Below, piece by piece: positions 19,921-28,721 of a DNA stretch of 64,000 nucleotides. The first letter of the stretch is position 1. Each line of letters begins with the position of its first letter. The notes beneath the pieces were generated by a model, which did not search any database, was not told the origin of the DNA, and was given only the letters and a program-made list of their open reading frames with translations. Source of the stretch: Novosphingobium colocasiae (GTDB taxonomy: Bacteria > Pseudomonadota > Alphaproteobacteria > Sphingomonadales > Sphingomonadaceae); assembly GCF_014652555.1 (NCBI RefSeq), contig NZ_BMZA01000002.1, forward strand, positions 310,001 to 374,000, in the 5' to 3' direction. A program made the translations under genes and the position numbers.

Positions 19921-20550
19921 GTGTTGACGGGTAAACTGGTCATCGCCACCCACAACGCGGGCAAGCTGAAGGAAATTTCGGCCCTGCTCGCGCCTTATGG
20001 CGTGGATTGCGTTTCCGCCGGGGAACTGGGCCTGCCGGAACCCGAAGAGACGGGCACCACCTTTGTCGAGAACGCGCTTCTCAAAGCCCATGCGGCGGCG
20101 CGGGCAGCGAACCTGCCGGCGCTGGCAGACGATTCCGGGCTTTCCGTTGCTGCACTGGGTGGCCGGCCGGGGGTCTATACCGCCGACTGGGCAGAGCGGC
20201 AGCCGTTCGAAGGCCCGCCGGGGCGCGACTGGTTCATGGCGATGGGCAAGGTCGAAGGGCTGCTGTGCGGCCTCGGCCGCCAAGTGGATCGGTCCTGCTG
20301 GTTTTCCTGCGTACTGGCGATCGCCTGGCCCGACGGAACCGAGGCAGTCTACGAAGGACGGGTGGACGGCACCTTCCACTGGCCCCCGCGCGGCGATCGC
20401 GGCTTCGGGTATGATCCGGTGTTCGTCCCCCACGGCCGAACCGAGACGTTCGCCGAAATCGATCCTGTCGAAAAGCAGGCCATCAGCCATCGCGCCGATG
20501 CCTTCGCCAAGCTTGTGGCCGGCCAGTTCGGCGATGCCCGCAACGATTGA
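19921..20550 (+). CDS. rdgB: RdgB/HAM1 family non-canonical purine NTP pyrophosphatase
   Basis: Hydrolyses dITP, XTP and ITP to monophosphates, keeping damaged purines out of nucleic acids; cytosolic dimer. At 209 residues it has the N-terminal substrate motif [12 protein letters not shown], the metal/catalytic segment [22 protein letters not shown], and C-terminal GFGYDPVF and ISHRADA, all diagnostic. Start: GTG 19921 or TTG 19924; both sit directly behind the repeat element and no Shine-Dalgarno is clear. It overlaps the next gene by 17 bases. Confidence 0.95.
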   Translation: MLTGKLVIATHNAGKLKEISALLAPYGVDCVSAGELGLPEPEETGTTFVENALLKAHAAARAANLPALADDSGLSVAALGGRPGVYTADWAERQPFEGPPGRDWFMAMGKVEGLLCGLGRQVDRSCWFSCVLAIAWPDGTEAVYEGRVDGTFHWPPRGDRGFGYDPVFVPHGRTETFAEIDPVEKQAISHRADAFAKLVAGQFGDARND

Positions 20551-22048
20551 TCCGCGCCGCGCCGGGCAGGACGCCTTGCGCGCAGGGCGGCTGGGCGAGG
20601 CGGTGGGCTATCTGCGGCGCGTGCTTGCCGATAGGCCGGGCGATGCCTCCGCGCGCATCTGGCTGGGGCAGGCGCTCTGCGCCGGCGGGCACACGTTCGA
20701 AGGCTGCACTGCTTTGCGCGATGGCGGCATCCTGCTGTGCGAAACCGCGCCGGACAGCGCCTTACCGATTGCCGCACTGCTTCAGCAACAGGGCGATGCT
20801 GCAGGCTCGCTCGCCGTCGCCGATCGCGTGGCAGCCCTGCGGCCCGCCAGCCTGCAGGCACAGATGCTCATCGCCACCGCGGCCGCACAGACCGGCGCTC
20901 CCGAGCGCGCGCTGGTGGCTCTGGAAATAGCGCGGGGCCTCGCCCCCGCCACCGCCGCGCGCGATGTGCTGGCCGCCAGTGTCGAGAGCGACATGGGCCG
21001 CGCTGCGGACGCGCTGGCGCGGTTGGACGGGATCGATCCGGCGGTCATCACCCCGATCGACGCCTTCCGCATTGCCAAGGAACGCGCCCGCGCGCTCGAC
21101 CGTCTGGGCCGGGCGGACGAAGCCTTCGCCGAGATCGCGCGTGGCGCGGCGCTCTGCGATGCCCTCCCCGAATACCGCGCGGCCGACCGCGCGCTGGTGC
21201 CCGCGATCCTCGCCGCCGACGCGGCGGCTTTCGACGCTGCCATGGTCCGGCGCTGGCGGGACGAACCCCCGGCGGATGACGGCTGGGCCCCGCTGTTCGT
21301 GATCGGATTCCTGCGCTCCGGCACGACCCTGATGCAGCAGATCCTCGCCACCGATCCGCAAGTCCGGGTGGCGGATGAGGAGCCGGTCCTGTCGGGCGTG
21401 ATACAGGCGTTCCAGGCGGGCAGTCCCGGCAGTCCGCAGACCCGCATCGCCCGGCTGGACAATCTGGACCGCCCCGCCCGCGCCGCGCTGCGGGCCCGCT
21501 ACCGGGCCATTGCGGAAATGCGCACCGGCCCGCTGGGCACCGAACGGCTGGTCGACAAGTTCACGCTCAACGCGATCGACCTGCCGCTGATTCTGCGGCT
21601 CTTCCCCGAAGCGCCGATCCGCTTCATGGTCCGCGATCCGCGCGACGCCTGCATTTCGGCGTGCCTGCAACTGATGCCGCCCGGCCCCTCCACCGTGCAC
21701 ATGCTGCGGCTTGCCGACGCTGCGCGCTTCCATGCGGCAATCAGCGCACAGTGGCACCGGCATCGCGATGCGCTGGGCCTGCACTACTGCGAAGTGCGCT
21801 ACGAAGCGCTCGTGGCCGATCTGGAGGGCACGATGCGCCGCGCACTGGCCGGCACTGGAATAGGCTGGCGCGATGCCATGCACCATTTCCACCAGGCATC
21901 GCCCGGCCAGACCATCGCCTCACCCAGCCGGGCGCAGGTCCGCCAGCCGCTCACCACCGCCAAGGTCGCCCACTGGCAGCGTTATGGCCGCCATATCGCC
22001 CCGGTCGCCCATATTTTCGAACCCGCGCTGGACGACTGGGGCTATTGA
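20534..22048 (+). CDS. TPR-containing sulfotransferase family protein
   Basis: A 504-residue protein. The N-terminal half is built of TPR-like helical pairs ([17 protein letters not shown] and similar). The C-terminal half is a sulfotransferase domain with the PAPS 5'-phosphosulfate loop [11 protein letters not shown] (about residue 256) and the 3'-phosphate segment [11 protein letters not shown] (about residue 365). It probably transfers sulfate from PAPS to an unknown acceptor. It overlaps the end of rdgB, so it is likely translated from the same message. Combined TPR-sulfotransferases are recurrent in sphingomonads, but their substrates are not established. Confidence 0.85.
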   Translation: MPATIDPRRAGQDALRAGRLGEAVGYLRRVLADRPGDASARIWLGQALCAGGHTFEGCTALRDGGILLCETAPDSALPIAALLQQQGDAAGSLAVADRVAALRPASLQAQMLIATAAAQTGAPERALVALEIARGLAPATAARDVLAASVESDMGRAADALARLDGIDPAVITPIDAFRIAKERARALDRLGRADEAFAEIARGAALCDALPEYRAADRALVPAILAADAAAFDAAMVRRWRDEPPADDGWAPLFVIGFLRSGTTLMQQILATDPQVRVADEEPVLSGVIQAFQAGSPGSPQTRIARLDNLDRPARAALRARYRAIAEMRTGPLGTERLVDKFTLNAIDLPLILRLFPEAPIRFMVRDPRDACISACLQLMPPGPSTVHMLRLADAARFHAAISAQWHRHRDALGLHYCEVRYEALVADLEGTMRRALAGTGIGWRDAMHHFHQASPGQTIASPSRAQVRQPLTTAKVAHWQRYGRHIAPVAHIFEPALDDWGY

Positions 22049-22080
22049 TCCCGTTGCCGCTTGCTGATCGAGGACAGCCG

Positions 22081-22458
22081 ATGCTCCGCCGCCCCATTGG
22101 GTCTTACCGGCCCCTTATTGCCGCCCTGTTGATCCTGCCGCTCGGCGGATGCGAGCGGATCGACATGTTGGAAGTGACCGTGCGCACCGATCAGGACATC
22201 GCGATATCGCTGCCCTCGGGCCGCTGCATTGACAGTCTTGAGATCGGCGGCATGCAGATGCGCCGCACCGTGGCGTGGCGGATAGAGCGCGATCCGGCGC
22301 TCAAGGCACCCTGCACAACCCACGTCGTCTTCCCGCAAGTGCCGCCCGGTTTCAAGAACCCCTATTCGGCCGACAAGCTGCCCGAGGGCTCGTACCAGAT
22401 CGCCGGGATGGCGGGGAACTATGCCCTGGCGGGGCATTTCGACCTGCCCGCGCGCTGA
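22081..22458 (+). CDS. Hypothetical lipoprotein, 125 residues
   Basis: The signal peptide ends in lipobox LGGC (Cys24), giving an exported lipid-anchored protein. The mature part is about 100 residues, predicted beta-rich, with two further Cys in SGRCIDS and KAPCTTH that could form a disulfide. No known domain is recognised. The ATG is preceded by GAGGA seven bases upstream. It is in the same direction as the sulfotransferase and hemW, with short gaps. Confidence 0.72.
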   Translation: MLRRPIGSYRPLIAALLILPLGGCERIDMLEVTVRTDQDIAISLPSGRCIDSLEIGGMQMRRTVAWRIERDPALKAPCTTHVVFPQVPPGFKNPYSADKLPEGSYQIAGMAGNYALAGHFDLPAR

Positions 22459-22498
22459 CCGGGGCTTGACTTCGCCGCTGCAAGGCCCCCCATGCAGC

Positions 22499-23650
22499 AT
22501 GGCCCGCGCGCTCTACATCCACTGGCCGTTCTGTCTCGCCAAATGTCCCTACTGCGACTTCAACAGCCATGTCCGCGACCGGGTGGACATGGCGGCGATG
22601 GAAGCGGCGATGCTGGCGGACATGCGCCACGAACGGGCGATGGTGGAGGCAGAGCCGCTGGCCTCGATCTTCTTCGGCGGCGGCACCCCGTCGCTGATGC
22701 CCCCGGCGCTGGTCGGGCGGCTGCTGGCCGAGGCGGAACGGCTGTGGGGCTTCGCGCCGGGCATAGAGATCACGCTGGAAGGCAATCCTTCTTCGGTTGA
22801 GGCGGCGAACTATGCCGCGCTCGCTGATGCCGGGGTCAACCGCGTCAGCCTTGGCCTGCAGGCGCTCGACGATGAAACGCTACGTTTCCTCGGCCGCCTC
22901 CACGATGCGCGCGAAGGGCTGGCGGCGCTGGAGGTTGCCCAAAGGAACTTCGCGCGGGTCTCGTTCGACCTGATCTACGCCCGTCCGGGGCAGAGCCTGC
23001 AGCAGTGGGAGGCGGAGCTGACCCGCGCGCTGGCGTTCGGCACCGGCCACCTCTCGCTCTACCAGCTCACCATCGAGCCGGGCACCCGCTTCGAAACCAT
23101 GGTAAGAAAAGGTGACTTCGCCCCGCTGGACGACGACGCCTGCGCCGACATGTTCGCGCTCACTCGGGCGATGACGGCGGCAGCCGGGTTGCCCGCCTAT
23201 GAGATCAGCAACCATGCCCGGCCGGGCGAGGAGAGCCGCCACAACCTGACTTACTGGCGATATCAGGATTACTGCGGCATCGGCCCCGGAGCCCACGGCC
23301 GGCGTATGGCGGTTGCCACCGTGCGCCACCGCAAGCCGGAGAACTGGCTGGAAGCGGTTGGCCGTTGCGACAACGGCATCAGCGAAACCCGCGCCCTCGG
23401 CACACGCGAACAGGCCTCGGAAGCCATGCTGATGGGACTGCGGCTGGCGGAGGGGGTGGATCTGGAGCACACCGCTGCCCGCTTCGGGCTCACCCCTGCG
23501 GACCTGTGCCATGCCGACAAGGCTGCCTTCTATGCCGAACAGGGGCTGGTGCGACAGCAAGGCGCGCGACTGACGGTGACCGAACGCGGAATGAACCTGC
23601 TCGACGGGTTGCTGGGCGAACTGGTTCCGGCAGAGCTGGTCAGCCCGTGA
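22499..23650 (+). CDS. hemW: Radical SAM protein HemW (heme chaperone, HemN-like)
   Basis: A 383-residue radical SAM protein. The 4Fe-4S cluster motif CLAKCPYC (Cys12, 16, 19; CX3CX2C) opens the protein. FFGGGTPSLM, TLEGNPSS, NRVSLGLQALDD and the HemN C-terminal domain follow. Lacking the extra N-terminal region of true oxygen-independent coproporphyrinogen oxidase, it fits HemW, which inserts heme into respiratory proteins. The start ATG 22499 was chosen to place YIHWPFC at the N-terminus. It overlaps xerC by 4 bases (GTGA). Confidence 0.93.
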   Translation: MARALYIHWPFCLAKCPYCDFNSHVRDRVDMAAMEAAMLADMRHERAMVEAEPLASIFFGGGTPSLMPPALVGRLLAEAERLWGFAPGIEITLEGNPSSVEAANYAALADAGVNRVSLGLQALDDETLRFLGRLHDAREGLAALEVAQRNFARVSFDLIYARPGQSLQQWEAELTRALAFGTGHLSLYQLTIEPGTRFETMVRKGDFAPLDDDACADMFALTRAMTAAAGLPAYEISNHARPGEESRHNLTYWRYQDYCGIGPGAHGRRMAVATVRHRKPENWLEAVGRCDNGISETRALGTREQASEAMLMGLRLAEGVDLEHTAARFGLTPADLCHADKAAFYAEQGLVRQQGARLTVTERGMNLLDGLLGELVPAELVSP

Positions 23651-24564
23651 CCAAGGCCGATGTCCTCGAAGCATGGGGGCAGCATCTGACCCATGCGCGG
23701 CGGCGCAGCCCGCATACGGTGCGCGCCTATCTTGCCACGGCGGCGCGGCTGCTCGATGCCACGGCGGCACATGACTGGACGGTTCTAGCACGGCTCGACA
23801 CCGCGGCGCTGCGCGCGCATCTTGGCGATCGCCGCGCCGATGGCCTTGCCAACACGTCGGCAGCGCGCGAATTGTCCGCGCTCAAGGGGTTCCTGACATT
23901 CGCGCGGGCGCAGGCGGGGCTGGGCGAAGGGGTAAAGCCGCGCATGCGTGGGCCCCGGATCAAAAAGGGCCTGCCGCGCCCGGTCACCCCCGACGAAGCG
24001 ATCAACCTCGCGCAAACGGTAGACGACGATGCGGCTGAGGGCTGGATCGGCGCGCGCGATCGGGCGGTTTTGCTGCTGCTCTACGGGGCCGGGCTGCGGA
24101 TTGCCGAGGCGCTGGCCCTCAGCGCCGCCGCGCTCTCGGCCGGGGACACTCTGCGCGTCACCGGCAAGGGCGGCAAGCAGCGCGTGGTGCCGCTGCTGCC
24201 GATCGTGCGCGCGGGAATGGCGGACTACGCCGCGCAGTGCCCTTGGCCGCTGCCGCCGGATCAGCCGCTGTTTCGCGGGGCCAAGGGTGGGCCGCTGTCT
24301 CCCGGCATGGTGCAGAAGGCAGTGGCCCGGGCGCGCGTGGCGCTGGGCCTGCCGCCTACTGCCACGCCGCACGCATTGCGCCACAGCTTCGCCACGCACC
24401 TCTTGGGCGCGGGTGCCGACCTGCGCAGCTTGCAGGAACTGCTCGGCCACGCCAGTCTCGGCTCGACCCAGATCTATACCAAGGTGGATGCCGCGCTGCT
24501 GCTGGACGTCTATCGCAACGCCCATCCCCGTGAGAACATGACCGCCAGAGAGGACCCGACATGA
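23647..24564 (+). CDS. xerC: Site-specific tyrosine recombinase XerC
   Basis: A 305-residue tyrosine recombinase that with XerD resolves chromosome dimers at dif. An N-terminal SAM-like DNA-binding domain (about residues 1-90) is followed by a catalytic domain with Arg in GAGLRIAEAL, Lys in TGKGGKQRVVPL, the HxxR box HALRHSFATHLL, His in LLGHASLGSTQ and the nucleophile Tyr in IYTKVD. The hemW-xerC location and 4-base overlap mark it as a housekeeping gene rather than an integrase of a mobile element. The GTG start is dictated by the overlap. Confidence 0.93.
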   Translation: MTKADVLEAWGQHLTHARRRSPHTVRAYLATAARLLDATAAHDWTVLARLDTAALRAHLGDRRADGLANTSAARELSALKGFLTFARAQAGLGEGVKPRMRGPRIKKGLPRPVTPDEAINLAQTVDDDAAEGWIGARDRAVLLLLYGAGLRIAEALALSAAALSAGDTLRVTGKGGKQRVVPLLPIVRAGMADYAAQCPWPLPPDQPLFRGAKGGPLSPGMVQKAVARARVALGLPPTATPHALRHSFATHLLGAGADLRSLQELLGHASLGSTQIYTKVDAALLLDVYRNAHPRENMTAREDPT

Positions 24565-25073
24565 CCACCCGCATCATCCTGACCATTGTCGGCAGCGATC
24601 GCCCCGGCCTGACGCAGGCGCTGGCCGAAGCGGTCCACGGGGCCGGCGGCAACTGGCTGGAAAGCCATCTGTCGCGCCTCGGCGGGCAATATGTCGGATC
24701 GGTGCTGGTGGAGCTGGCGGACGATGCCGTCAGCGGGCTGGAAGCCGCGGCACAGCGGATCGATCCGGCCGGGTTGCGGGTGGCGCTGGTGGCGGCGGGC
24801 GAAGGCGCGGCGGCACCGGCACGCGGGCTCGAAGTGGAACTGGTCGGGCAGGACCGCCCCGGCATCGTGCGCGAGGTGACCGGCGTGCTGGCAAGGCTGG
24901 GCGCGAACATCGAGGAATTCGATTCCACCGCCGAGATCGGATCATGGTCGGCCGAAAGCCTGTTCCGCGCCCGCGCCCGCATCACCCTTCCTGCTGATAC
25001 CGATGCCGATCAGGTGCGCGATGCGCTGGAGGCGATCTCGGGCGAGATCATGGTCGATTTCAGCTTCGGCTGA
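24561..25073 (+). CDS. Double ACT-domain regulatory protein (GcvR-like)
   Basis: A 170-residue protein consisting of two ACT domains: residues about 3-70 (IILTIVGSDRPGLTQALAEAV) and about 90-165 (LEVELVGQDRPGIVREVTGVLARLG). This is the architecture of GcvR, the glycine-cleavage repressor accessory protein, and of related ACT proteins that bind amino acids. No DNA-binding or enzymatic domain is attached. The ATG overlaps the xerC stop by 4 bases. The actual ligand and partner are unknown. Confidence 0.8.
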   Translation: MTTRIILTIVGSDRPGLTQALAEAVHGAGGNWLESHLSRLGGQYVGSVLVELADDAVSGLEAAAQRIDPAGLRVALVAAGEGAAAPARGLEVELVGQDRPGIVREVTGVLARLGANIEEFDSTAEIGSWSAESLFRARARITLPADTDADQVRDALEAISGEIMVDFSFG

Positions 25074-25115
25074 CGCTCCATAAGCTTGATCACGCAAGTC
25101 TCGCCCCGCCTTCTT

Positions 25116-25208
25116 CGTCTTTGCGAGCGACCGAAGGTCGCGCGGCAATCCAAGGCAGTTTAAACCGCCCTGGATTGCTTCACCCGCTGCGCGGTTTCGC
25201 AATGACGA
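25116..25208. repeat. Sphingomonad intergenic inverted repeat
   Basis: Left arm at 25116-25155 (CGTCTTTGCGAGCGA, then GCGGCAATCCA) and right arm at 25169-25207 (TGGATTGCTTC, then GCAATGACG) form an imperfect inverted repeat. A TTTAAA-containing loop lies between them. This repeat type is common in the order. It separates the convergent ACT gene and gshB. Confidence 0.78.
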
Positions 25209-25229
25209 GGGAAAGCCATAGGCCGCACC

Positions 25230-26210
25230 TCACCCCGCGATCATCGCCGCGTGGCGCACTTCGATCGCGTCCCAGATCATCGCTCCGGTGTCCGTGCCGT
25301 TGAAGCGATCGATGGCGACGATGCCGGTCGGCGAGGTGACGTTAATTTCGGTCAGCCACTCGCCGCCGATCACGTCGATCCCCACGAACACGAGGCCCCG
25401 CGCCTTCAGGTCCGGGCCGAGCGCGGCGCAGATTTCCTCTTCGCGCGCTGTCAGCCCGCAAGCCTCTGCCGAGCCGCCGACGGCCAGGTTGGACCGGAAT
25501 TCGCCCTCACCCGGACGGCGGTTGATCGCGCCCGCGAATACGCCGTCGACCAGCACGATGCGCTTGTCGCCCTCGGCCACGTTCGGGAGGAACGGCTGGA
25601 CCATGAACGGCTCGACCCAGGCGTTCTGGAACATCTCGACCAGCGCGCCGAGGTTGCTGCCGTCTGCCGGCACCCGGAACACTGCCTTGCCGCCGTTACC
25701 GTGCAGCGGCTTGACGACAAGATCGCCGGGATGGTCGAGATGGAAGCGCTTCACGTCCTCTATCCGCCGGGCGATGAAAGTGGGCGGCATGAACCGCGCA
25801 TAGTCCAGCACCATGACCTTTTCGGGCGCGTTGCGCACCGCTGCCGGATCGTTGACCACCAGCGTCCGCCCAGCCAGCCGTTCGAGGAGGTGTGTGGCGG
25901 TGATGTAGCCCAGGTCGAACGGCGGGTCCTGCCGCATCAGCACCACGTCAATATCCTCGCCAAGGTCGATCAGCCGGTATTCGCCGCGCAGGTAATGGTT
26001 GCCTTCCACCCGCTGCACGGTGACCGGGGCACCCCAGCAGGTCAGCCGCCCGGCCGCGCCATGGCTGGCATCGTAGGCGAGCGTCCGGACATCGTAATGA
26101 TACAGCTCGTGCCCGCGCGCCTGCGCCGCCAGCATCAGCGCGAAGGACGAATCGCCGGCAATCTTGATGGTTTCGAGCGGGTCCATCTGGACCGCGACGC
26201 GCAAGGACAT
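25230..26210 (-). CDS. gshB: Glutathione synthase
   Basis: ATP-grasp enzyme joining gamma-glutamylcysteine and glycine. At 326 residues it has the prokaryotic GshB length. Signatures: LRVAVQMDPLETI at the N-terminus, MRQDPPFDLGYITATHLLE, DLVVKPLHGNGGKAVFRV (ATP-binding), RIVLVDG and FVGIDVIGGEWLTEINVTSPTG (metal-binding Glu/Asn). It is the last gene of the minus-strand rsmI-yraN-gshB run. The upstream gap to yraN is 26 bases, so an operon is likely. Confidence 0.96.
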   Translation of the reverse strand: MSLRVAVQMDPLETIKIAGDSSFALMLAAQARGHELYHYDVRTLAYDASHGAAGRLTCWGAPVTVQRVEGNHYLRGEYRLIDLGEDIDVVLMRQDPPFDLGYITATHLLERLAGRTLVVNDPAAVRNAPEKVMVLDYARFMPPTFIARRIEDVKRFHLDHPGDLVVKPLHGNGGKAVFRVPADGSNLGALVEMFQNAWVEPFMVQPFLPNVAEGDKRIVLVDGVFAGAINRRPGEGEFRSNLAVGGSAEACGLTAREEEICAALGPDLKARGLVFVGIDVIGGEWLTEINVTSPTGIVAIDRFNGTDTGAMIWDAIEVRHAAMIAG

Positions 26211-26236
26211 GAAAACTCCCGGGAGAAACGTGCAGA

Positions 26237-26593
26237 TCAGGCCATCGAGGCGTTGACGATGTGGCGTGGCCAGCGCCCCGGCGCAAGAAGCAAGACATCG
26301 ACGCGCACGGTATCGCCCTGCCGCAGGTAGCGCGGAGCCAGCGCTTCAGCCGCGCCGACCACCCGCCGCAGGCGAAAGGCATCGATCGCCTGACCCAGGT
26401 CGGCCATGTCCCTGCGCCACTTCACTTCGACGAAGGCCACCGTGCGCCAGCGCCGGACGATCAGGTCCACCTCGCCCCGCGCGCAGCGCACCCGGCGATC
26501 GAGCACGCGCCAGCCGTGGAGCCGCAGGTACCAGGCGGCGATCGCCTCGCTGCGCCGTCCCTTGCGTTCCGCGCCGCGCCGTCGCTCGCTCAC
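26237..26593 (-). CDS. YraN family protein (UPF0102, endonuclease-like)
   Basis: A 118-residue protein of the YraN/UPF0102 family with a PD-(D/E)xK nuclease-like fold. Motifs: AEAIAAWYLRLHGWRVLDRRVR-type N-terminus (here EAIAAWYLRLHGW), GEVDLIVRRW with the acidic pair, and VAFVEVKWRR with the E-x-K. Function is unproven; the family looks like a Holliday-junction-resolvase relative. Its ATG overlaps the rsmI stop by 4 bases, the same rsmI-yraN pairing as in many bacteria. Confidence 0.9.
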   Translation of the reverse strand: MSERRRGAERKGRRSEAIAAWYLRLHGWRVLDRRVRCARGEVDLIVRRWRTVAFVEVKWRRDMADLGQAIDAFRLRRVVGAAEALAPRYLRQGDTVRVDVLLLAPGRWPRHIVNASMA

Positions 26594-27429
26594 TTCAGTT
26601 CCAACGCCCGGGCATAGAGCACCTTGCGGTCAAGCCCCGTCGCGCGAGCGACTGCCGCCGCCGCCTGCGAGGCCTTGGACGTTTGCAGTTCGGCCCGCAG
26701 CAGGGCATCGGCATCGATCTCTCCCGTCGGCGCAGCCACCGGCGGGCCGATGACCAGCACGATTTCCCCCTTGGGCGGATGGGCGCGATAATGGTCGATC
26801 AGGTCCGCCGGAGAACCGGGCCGGCATTCCTCGAACTTCTTCGTCAGTTCGCGCGCCACCGCCACCTGCCGGCCGGGCAGCACAGCGGCAACCGCCTCCA
26901 GCGCCGCTTCGAGACGCGGGGCGGTCTCGTAGAACACCAGCGTCGCCGGAACCGCCGCCAGTTCGCGCAAGGTGTCTTCGCGCGCCTTGGCCTTGTTAGG
27001 CAGGAACCCGGCGAACAGGAACCGGTCGCTCGGCAGGCCGGACAGCGTGATCGCCACGATCGCCGCGCTGGGCCCCGGCAGGCTGGTCACGGCGATGCCC
27101 CGCTCCTTCGCCTCGCGCACCAGGCGGTAACCGGGGTCGGAAATCAGCGGCGTGCCGGCATCGCTGACCAGGGCTACCGGCTCCACCGCCATCAGCCCCA
27201 GCAACCGTTCGCGCTCCGCCTCACCGGCGTGATCGTCATACCGCAGCATCCGCCCGGAGATGCCGAGGTGGTGCAGCAGCCGCCCCGTCACACGCGTATC
27301 TTCGCAGGCAATGGTGCTCACGCCGCGCAGCACATCGACCGCACGCAACGTGATATCGCCCAGGTTGCCAATGGGGGTGGCCACTATATAGAGGCCCGGC
27401 AATAGCTTTTGATCCATACCGGGATTCAT
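26590..27429 (-). CDS. rsmI: 16S rRNA (cytidine-1402-2'-O)-methyltransferase RsmI
   Basis: SAM-dependent methylation of the ribose of C1402 in 16S rRNA. The tetrapyrrole-methylase fold is shown by LYIVATPIGNLGDITLRA at the N-terminus, ACEDTRVTGRLL, SDAGTPLISDPGYRLV and SLPGPSAAIVAITLSGLP. The ATG at 27429 (MNPGMDQK) gives 279 residues; the ATG at 27417 would be four residues shorter. It is divergent from an LpoA-like gene 26 bases away, so the two promoters must overlap. Confidence 0.95.
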   Translation of the reverse strand: MNPGMDQKLLPGLYIVATPIGNLGDITLRAVDVLRGVSTIACEDTRVTGRLLHHLGISGRMLRYDDHAGEAERERLLGLMAVEPVALVSDAGTPLISDPGYRLVREAKERGIAVTSLPGPSAAIVAITLSGLPSDRFLFAGFLPNKAKAREDTLRELAAVPATLVFYETAPRLEAALEAVAAVLPGRQVAVARELTKKFEECRPGSPADLIDHYRAHPPKGEIVLVIGPPVAAPTGEIDADALLRAELQTSKASQAAAAVARATGLDRKVLYARALELK

Positions 27430-27455
27430 GGCCAACCAATGCGGGAGCGGCAAGC

Positions 27456-28652
27456 ATGTTCGGCGCAAGCACGTTCGGCGGGGTGATGAACACCCGGCTC
27501 AATCGACGCAATCTGGTAGCCACGCTGACGCTGTCGTTGCTGGGTGCCTGCTCTGTGGTTCCCAAGACCACCACCACGGCCCCGCCGCCGCCGCCCAAGC
27601 CCGTCGAAACCAACGTCATCGCCAGCGACACCACGCGGCACCGCATCGCGCTGCTGGTGCCGACCAGCGGCAAGGGCGGCGATGCCGGCCAGTCGATCGC
27701 CAATGCCGCCAACATGGCGCTGCTCGACACTTCGGCCGGAAATCTGCGAATCAGCATTTACGATACGTCGGCCGGGGCCGGTGCAGCGGCCAAGCGCGCG
27801 ATTGCCGATGGCAACCGGCTGATCCTTGGCCCGCTCCTCGCCGATGACGTGCCCGCCGTTTCCGCAGAGGCACGGCCTGCCGGCGTCCCGGTGATCTCGT
27901 TCTCCAACGACGAGGAAGCCGCCGGCGGCAAGGGCGTCTTCGTGATGGGCAACCTGCCCGGCCAGTCGATCTCGCGCACTGTCAGCTACGCCCGCTCGCG
28001 CGGGGTCAGTTCGTTCGCCGCGCTCGTCCCCCGGGGCGAATACGGCGATCGGGTCAGCAGCGCCTTTCTCCAGGTCGCCCGCCGCGAAGGCGGCACCGTG
28101 GTGGCGATGGAGCCTTATGACCGCTCTACCGGCTCGATCGGTTCCGCCGTGGCCCGGGTAAAGGCCAAGGGCGGCTTCGATGCGCTGCTGATCGCCGATA
28201 GCGGCAGCCTCTCGGCCAAGGCCGCGGCGACTTACCGGGCCGGCGGCGGCACCGCCCGGCTGCTCGGCACCGAACTGTGGAGCGGCGAGCGCGAGCTGAC
28301 CGCCACGCCGGCCCTTTCCGGCGCGTGGTTCGCCACCGTTTCCGACCAGCGCTTCGGCCGCTTCGCCACGAGCTATCGCACCCGCTTCGGCGCGCAGCCG
28401 TTCCGCATCGCCACACTCGGCTATGACGCGGTACTGCTCACCCTGCGCGTCGCCCGCGACTGGAAGCCGGGCACCCGCTTCCCGATTGACAGCCTGACCG
28501 ACAGCAGCGCTTTCCCCGAAGGCTTCCTGGGCGTGGACGGTGCGTTCCGCTTCACCAAGGGCGGTCTGATCGAACGCGCGCTCGAAGTGCGCGAGGTGCG
28601 CAAGGGCACGGTCGCCACCGTCAGCCCGGCACCCGCCACCGTCGCGCCCTGA
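27456..28652 (+). CDS. LpoA-like penicillin-binding protein activator (type 1 periplasmic-binding fold lipoprotein)
   Basis: A 398-residue lipoprotein: signal peptide with lipobox LGAC, a Thr/Pro-rich tether (TTTTAPPPPPKP), then a type 1 periplasmic-binding domain starting at RIALLVPTSGKGGDAGQSI. The next segments (LILGPLLADDVPAVS, GVPVISFSNDE) match the LpoA C-terminal/Leu-Ile-Val-binding family. Position next to rsmI-yraN parallels E. coli yraL-lpoA-yraN, supporting a role in activating peptidoglycan synthase PBP1. It lacks the N-terminal TPR domain of E. coli LpoA. GGGAG lies 8 bases before this ATG; the ATG at 27486 is an alternative start. Confidence 0.85.
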   Translation: MFGASTFGGVMNTRLNRRNLVATLTLSLLGACSVVPKTTTTAPPPPPKPVETNVIASDTTRHRIALLVPTSGKGGDAGQSIANAANMALLDTSAGNLRISIYDTSAGAGAAAKRAIADGNRLILGPLLADDVPAVSAEARPAGVPVISFSNDEEAAGGKGVFVMGNLPGQSISRTVSYARSRGVSSFAALVPRGEYGDRVSSAFLQVARREGGTVVAMEPYDRSTGSIGSAVARVKAKGGFDALLIADSGSLSAKAAATYRAGGGTARLLGTELWSGERELTATPALSGAWFATVSDQRFGRFATSYRTRFGAQPFRIATLGYDAVLLTLRVARDWKPGTRFPIDSLTDSSAFPEGFLGVDGAFRFTKGGLIERALEVREVRKGTVATVSPAPATVAP

Positions 28653-28721
28653 GGCGATACTGCGGATAAGCGCAAAGACCCAGCTTGATCGCGGATTCGC
28701 GCGCGGCCTATAGTCAGCCCC

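Noticed and set aside
23647..24564. Tyrosine recombinase considered as an integrase marking a genomic island
   Set aside because: Length, motifs and overlap with hemW fit housekeeping XerC; no attachment-site repeats or phage genes are nearby.
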